Origin: D2472 sp964444385
GTDB taxonomy: Bacteria > Pseudomonadota > Gammaproteobacteria > Magnimaribacterales > D2472
Reading direction: 5' to 3'
Length of the DNA stretch: 10,211 nt
NCBI GenBank assembly: GCA_964444385.1
Contig: CAYUHD010000051.1
Span: 1 to 10,211, forward strand
Numbering within the stretch: the first letter of the stretch is position 1; each line of letters begins with the position of its first letter. Position numbers and translations under genes: made by a program. Positions 8,286 to 10,211 of the stretch are shown here, in pieces. The notes beneath the pieces were generated by a model that made no database searches, was not told the DNA's origin, and saw only the letters and a program-made list of their open reading frames with translations.

Positions 8286-8634
8286 ATTTATTATTTCTTC
8301 TCTTTTGCAGGTATTTTCTCTTCTTCCCTGCATTACCTTTACCCTTTTGTCCTCTTGAAGATTTAATAGCTTCTCGATTTTCTTTATGCCAGTTAATTTG
8401 TTCTTGAGTAGGCAAGGGTTTGGTTTCTAACAGAGCAATTCTTTTTTCAAGAAATTTAACTCCTTTTTTACCCAAATCACCAGATGCAAGTTTAGAGTTC
8501 ATTCTTTTAATCATTAAAGCACGAAATTCCTTTACATCATCGATAGTTGATATATCTTTACGTTTCATGTCACTGTCTGCAAAAACACTTACAGAAAGAA
8601 AACATATTGTGATCATTAATACTTTTAAGTTCAT
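8281..8634 (-). CDS. Small secreted basic protein of unknown function
   Basis: I do not recognise this 117-residue protein. Residues 1-19 form a clear signal peptide (MNLKVLMITICFLSVSVFA, then DSD), so it should reach the periplasm or beyond. The mature part begins with a short mixed-charge stretch and a likely helix (about 32-72, with DVKEFRALMIKRMNSK). After PLPTQEQINWHKENREAI, residues 91-117 are extremely rich in Lys, Arg, Gly and Asn (GQKGKGNAGKKRKYLQKRR). It has no cysteine outside the signal peptide and no LTxxQ motif, so it is not an evident CpxP/Spy chaperone. A basic tail could bind lipopolysaccharide, nucleic acid or other anions, but that is inference. The start is supported by a good AGGAG five bases upstream. 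It is the only gene on this strand and diverges from the metal transporter. Confidence 0.75.
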   Translation of the reverse strand: MNLKVLMITICFLSVSVFADSDMKRKDISTIDDVKEFRALMIKRMNSKLASGDLGKKGVKFLEKRIALLETKPLPTQEQINWHKENREAIKSSRGQKGKGNAGKKRKYLQKRRNNKS

Positions 8635-8639
8635 AATTT

Positions 8640-8644
8640 CTCCT
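8640..8644 (-). promoter_or_regulatory. Shine-Dalgarno of the small secreted protein
   Basis: AGGAG on the - strand, five bases before the ATG at 8634. It fixes the start and is one of the few canonical ribosome binding sites in the window. Confidence 0.7.
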
Positions 8645-8669
8645 AAATTATAGTAAATATAACATTTAG
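8643..8669. repeat. Imperfect palindrome upstream of the small secreted protein gene
   Basis: Outer arms CTAAAT (8643-8648) and ATTTAG (8664-8669) are perfect complements. Inner TATA and TATA continue the symmetry with a two-base offset around a GTAAA centre. It overlaps the edge of the ribosome binding site of the - strand gene and could be an operator or a leader hairpin. Confidence 0.35.
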
Positions 8670-8715
8670 ACAGAAAGTGAATTAAAAAGTTTGCCTTATT
8701 TCAGAAAAAGAGAAA

Positions 8716-8733
8716 TTCACTACACACTGTGAA
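8716..8733. repeat. Palindromic site, copy 1 (TTCACTA-CACAC-TGTGAA)
   Basis: The arms TTCAC and GTGAA are complementary around TACACACT. Compared with copy 2 at 8791-8809 the centre is identical, one base is missing in the right arm, and the left-arm T-to-C change is matched by A-to-G on the right, so pairing is kept. That pattern suggests a selected operator or RNA hairpin. Confidence 0.5.
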
Positions 8734-8790
8734 GTTAGAACATGGTAAGTTATTGATAATGATGGCAGGGAACAAATTTAAAAAAACTTG

Positions 8791-8809
8791 TTTACTACAC
8801 ACTAGTAAA
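8791..8809. repeat. Palindromic site, copy 2 (TTTACTA-CACAC-TAGTAAA)
   Basis: A perfect 7-base inverted repeat around a 5-base CACAC centre, 75 bases downstream of copy 1 (about seven helical turns). The size and symmetry fit a dimeric repressor operator such as a TetR-, MarR- or ArsR-type site. The regulator is not in this window. It lies 68 bases before the cation transporter frame. Confidence 0.55.
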
Positions 8810-8820
8810 ACAGACGTCGC

Positions 8821-8846
8821 AAACCCTTATAAACACTGGGGTTTTT
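8821..8846 (+). terminator. Terminator-like hairpin in the leader of the cation transporter gene
   Basis: AAACCC (8821-8826) pairs with GGGTTT (8839-8844) around a 12-base loop, and the run TTTTT (8842-8846) follows on the + strand. No + strand gene ends nearby, so if functional it would act within the leader of the transporter gene as an attenuator. The six-pair stem includes three A-T pairs, making it modest. Confidence 0.4.
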
Positions 8847-8865
8847 CTCATGTCTACTATTGAGC

Positions 8866-8870
8866 GGGAG
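8866..8870 (+). promoter_or_regulatory. Shine-Dalgarno pointing at an ATA start codon
   Basis: GGGAG, followed after six bases by ATA at 8877 in the transporter frame. The spacing is ideal for initiation there, and no ATG, GTG or TTG occurs in that frame between the stop at 8871-8873 and codon 9042. Confidence 0.55.
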
Positions 8871-8876
8871 TAAATC

Positions 8877-9767
8877 ATAAGTAGTCATCACCATCATCAT
8901 GCACCAGAAAGTGACAAAGGTTTACTTGCAGCATTTGGTATTAATTTCTTTTTAACATTATGTCAGTTTGTTGGTGGAATAATCTCTGGAAGTCTATCTC
9001 TTATAGCAGATGCTCTGCATAATTTAAGTGATGCAGCATCTTTGGGTATTGCCCTTTTTGCTAGAAAAATAAGCCGAAAACCAGCAGATGAGTTTAAAAG
9101 TTTTGGATACCAAAGAGCTGAGGTTATAGCAGCTTTAATCAATTTAACGCTTTTAATCGTTGTTAGTCTTTATTTAATTTATGAGGCTGTTTGGAGAATT
9201 GTAGAACCTCAACCTATAACTGGCTGGATAATAGTTTTGGTTGCTGGGGTTGCACTTATTGTAGACATGATTACAGCTATTATTACTTTTAGAATGTCAA
9301 AAGATAGTATGAATATGAAGGCTGCTTTTTTGCATAACTTATCAGATGCTTTAGCTTCGGTAGGGGTAATTTTTGGAGGAACTTTAATTCTTTTTTATCA
9401 ATGGTATTGGATAGATACTCTGGTTACATTCTTAATAGCAGGGTTTGTTTTATGGCAAGGCATAATAATTCTTCCTAAAACAATCCATCTTTTAATGGAG
9501 GGAACTCCTGAAGATTTATCTTTGATAGATCTCAAGTCCTCTTTGGAGGAAGTAGCTAGCGTGGAAGATGTTCACCATATCCATATTTGGAATTTAGATG
9601 AGAGGCGAATTGCTCTTGAAGCTCATGTTGTTGTCAGCTCAAATCAATTGAAAGAAGTAGAGTCTATTAAAGAAAAATTAAAACATGTATTAAAGAAGAA
9701 GTTTGGGATCACTCACTCAACCCTTGAATTTGAGCATTATATAGACACAAATTGCGAAGAAAACTAA
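8877..9767 (+). CDS. Cation diffusion facilitator, zinc type (ZitB/CzcD-like), non-standard start
   Basis: Inner-membrane antiporter predicted to export Zn2+ (possibly Cd2+, Co2+) in exchange for protons. Counted from the ATA at 8877 it has 296 residues: a metal-chelating SSHHHHHAPE start, six membrane segments, and two HNLSD motifs (48-52 in TM2, 153-157 in TM5) giving the H-x3-D zinc site. A cytoplasmic domain follows, with VHHIHIW (232-238). The frame has no ATG, GTG or TTG before an internal TTG at 9042, which would delete TM1 and half the metal site. The conserved protein clearly extends upstream to about 8880, just after a stop (TAA, 8871). With GGGAG six bases before ATA, either ATA is the start or the true base is G (ATG). 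The CoA-binding gene follows after 8 bases. Confidence 0.9.
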   Translation: MSSHHHHHAPESDKGLLAAFGINFFLTLCQFVGGIISGSLSLIADALHNLSDAASLGIALFARKISRKPADEFKSFGYQRAEVIAALINLTLLIVVSLYLIYEAVWRIVEPQPITGWIIVLVAGVALIVDMITAIITFRMSKDSMNMKAAFLHNLSDALASVGVIFGGTLILFYQWYWIDTLVTFLIAGFVLWQGIIILPKTIHLLMEGTPEDLSLIDLKSSLEEVASVEDVHHIHIWNLDERRIALEAHVVVSSNQLKEVESIKEKLKHVLKKKFGITHSTLEFEHYIDTNCEEN

Positions 9768-9775
9768 AGGAAAAT

Positions 9776-10189
9776 TTGAATAAAGATAATTTGAAATTGA
9801 TATTAGATGAGGTTGAAACAATTGCTGTGGTTGGAGCTAGTTCTAATCCAGATAGAGATAGTTACAAAGTTATGAAATTTCTTAAAGATTTTGGTTATAA
9901 AGTTTTTCCAGTTAATCCAAATTTAGTTAATACTAAAATTTTAGGTCAAGAATGTTATCCAAGCCTTGCTACTATTGAGAAAAAAATTGATATGGTGGAT
10001 ATATTCCGTGCTGCAGAATTTATCCCTGAAATCACACAAGAGGTAATAAAAATTAAAGCTAAAATATTATGGACCCAATTAGGTATTGTTAGCAAAGAAG
10101 CTGCATCTTTAGGAAAAAAAGCTGGTCTGTTGGTAGTTATGGATGAATGCCCAAAGATAATTCTTGAAAATTCAGATTGTACTAATTGA
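9776..10189 (+). CDS. CoA-binding domain protein (YccU type)
   Basis: A single-domain Rossmann-fold protein like the N-terminal CoA-binding domain of succinyl-CoA synthetase alpha; E. coli YccU has the same size, and the physiological role is not established. The 137 residues contain IAVVGASSNPDRDSY (16-30) as the nucleotide loop, FPVNPN (44-49), MVDIFRAAEFIPE (73-85), ILWTQLGI (97-104) and VVMDECPKI (120-128), all characteristic of this family. I chose the TTG at 9776 because AAAGGA (9766-9771) stands four bases before it and the length then fits the family. An in-frame TTG at 9752 would add eight basic residues and overlap the transporter. Only 8 bases separate it from the transporter stop, so the two are probably co-transcribed, without an obvious functional link. 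Confidence 0.9.
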   Translation: MNKDNLKLILDEVETIAVVGASSNPDRDSYKVMKFLKDFGYKVFPVNPNLVNTKILGQECYPSLATIEKKIDMVDIFRAAEFIPEITQEVIKIKAKILWTQLGIVSKEAASLGKKAGLLVVMDECPKIILENSDCTN

Positions 10190-10211
10190 TATATTTAGCA
10201 TTTAATTAAAT

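Noticed and set aside
8420..8653. Plus-strand 77-codon frame opposite the small secreted protein
   Set aside because: The opposite strand has a signal peptide and a well-placed AGGAG; this frame has no family features and is a shadow.
8646..8668. Zur-box-like TATAACATTT near a zinc exporter
   Set aside because: Only one half matches the known Zur consensus; the other half is unrelated and the symmetry has a 5-base centre instead of one base.
8753..8768. Fur-box-like TGATAATGAT
   Set aside because: Only one half-site is present; the second arm (GGCAGGG) does not match, and such AT-rich half-sites are common by chance.
9042..9767. Transporter starting at the TTG at 9042
   Set aside because: It would remove TM1 and the first HNLSD metal motif, which are clearly encoded upstream in the same frame.

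Overview
The window is an AT-rich stretch of a bacterial chromosome with tightly packed genes, almost all on the + strand. A TonB-dependent outer-membrane receptor, an E. coli-like GuaA that ends in the same KPPATIEWE residues, and a ZitB-like cation transporter point to a Gram-negative, probably a small-genome marine gammaproteobacterium of the SAR86 kind. That placement is inferred from composition and gene style, not tested. A run of exactly ten N's inside guaA shows that this is a scaffolded draft assembly.

Layout: (1) 3-2357, a TonB-dependent receptor missing its first codons, followed 20 bases later by a purine-type phosphoribosyltransferase (2378-2944). (2) 3001-4582, guaA (GMP synthetase), interrupted only by the assembly gap. 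(3) 4592-7462, a three-gene surface-glycan module: a membrane-anchored family 2 glycosyltransferase, a CapD/PseB-like NAD(P)-dependent nucleotide-sugar dehydratase/epimerase, and a sugar-phosphate nucleotidyltransferase whose start overlaps the end of the epimerase gene. (4) 7496-8245, a protein with an N-terminal membrane/signal segment that resembles 2,4-diacetylphloroglucinol hydrolase (PhlG). (5) 8281-8634, a small secreted, very basic protein on the - strand. (6) 8635-8876, a 242-base intergenic region rich in dyad symmetry. (7) 8877-9767, a zinc-type cation diffusion facilitator whose reading frame has no normal start codon, followed 8 bases later by a small CoA-binding (YccU-type) protein (9776-10189).

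The phosphoribosyltransferase and GuaA both act in purine nucleotide supply (salvage of free bases; XMP to GMP). The glycan module would activate a sugar phosphate, remodel the nucleotide sugar and transfer it to a lipid or polymer at the inner membrane. The CDF protein exports divalent metal, and its leader holds two near-identical 18-19 base palindromes, a terminator-like hairpin and a Shine-Dalgarno in front of an ATA codon. That leader is the least ordinary part of the window. I see no CRISPR array, insertion sequence, tRNA, rRNA, phage gene or clear defence system; most of the window is housekeeping and envelope functions.
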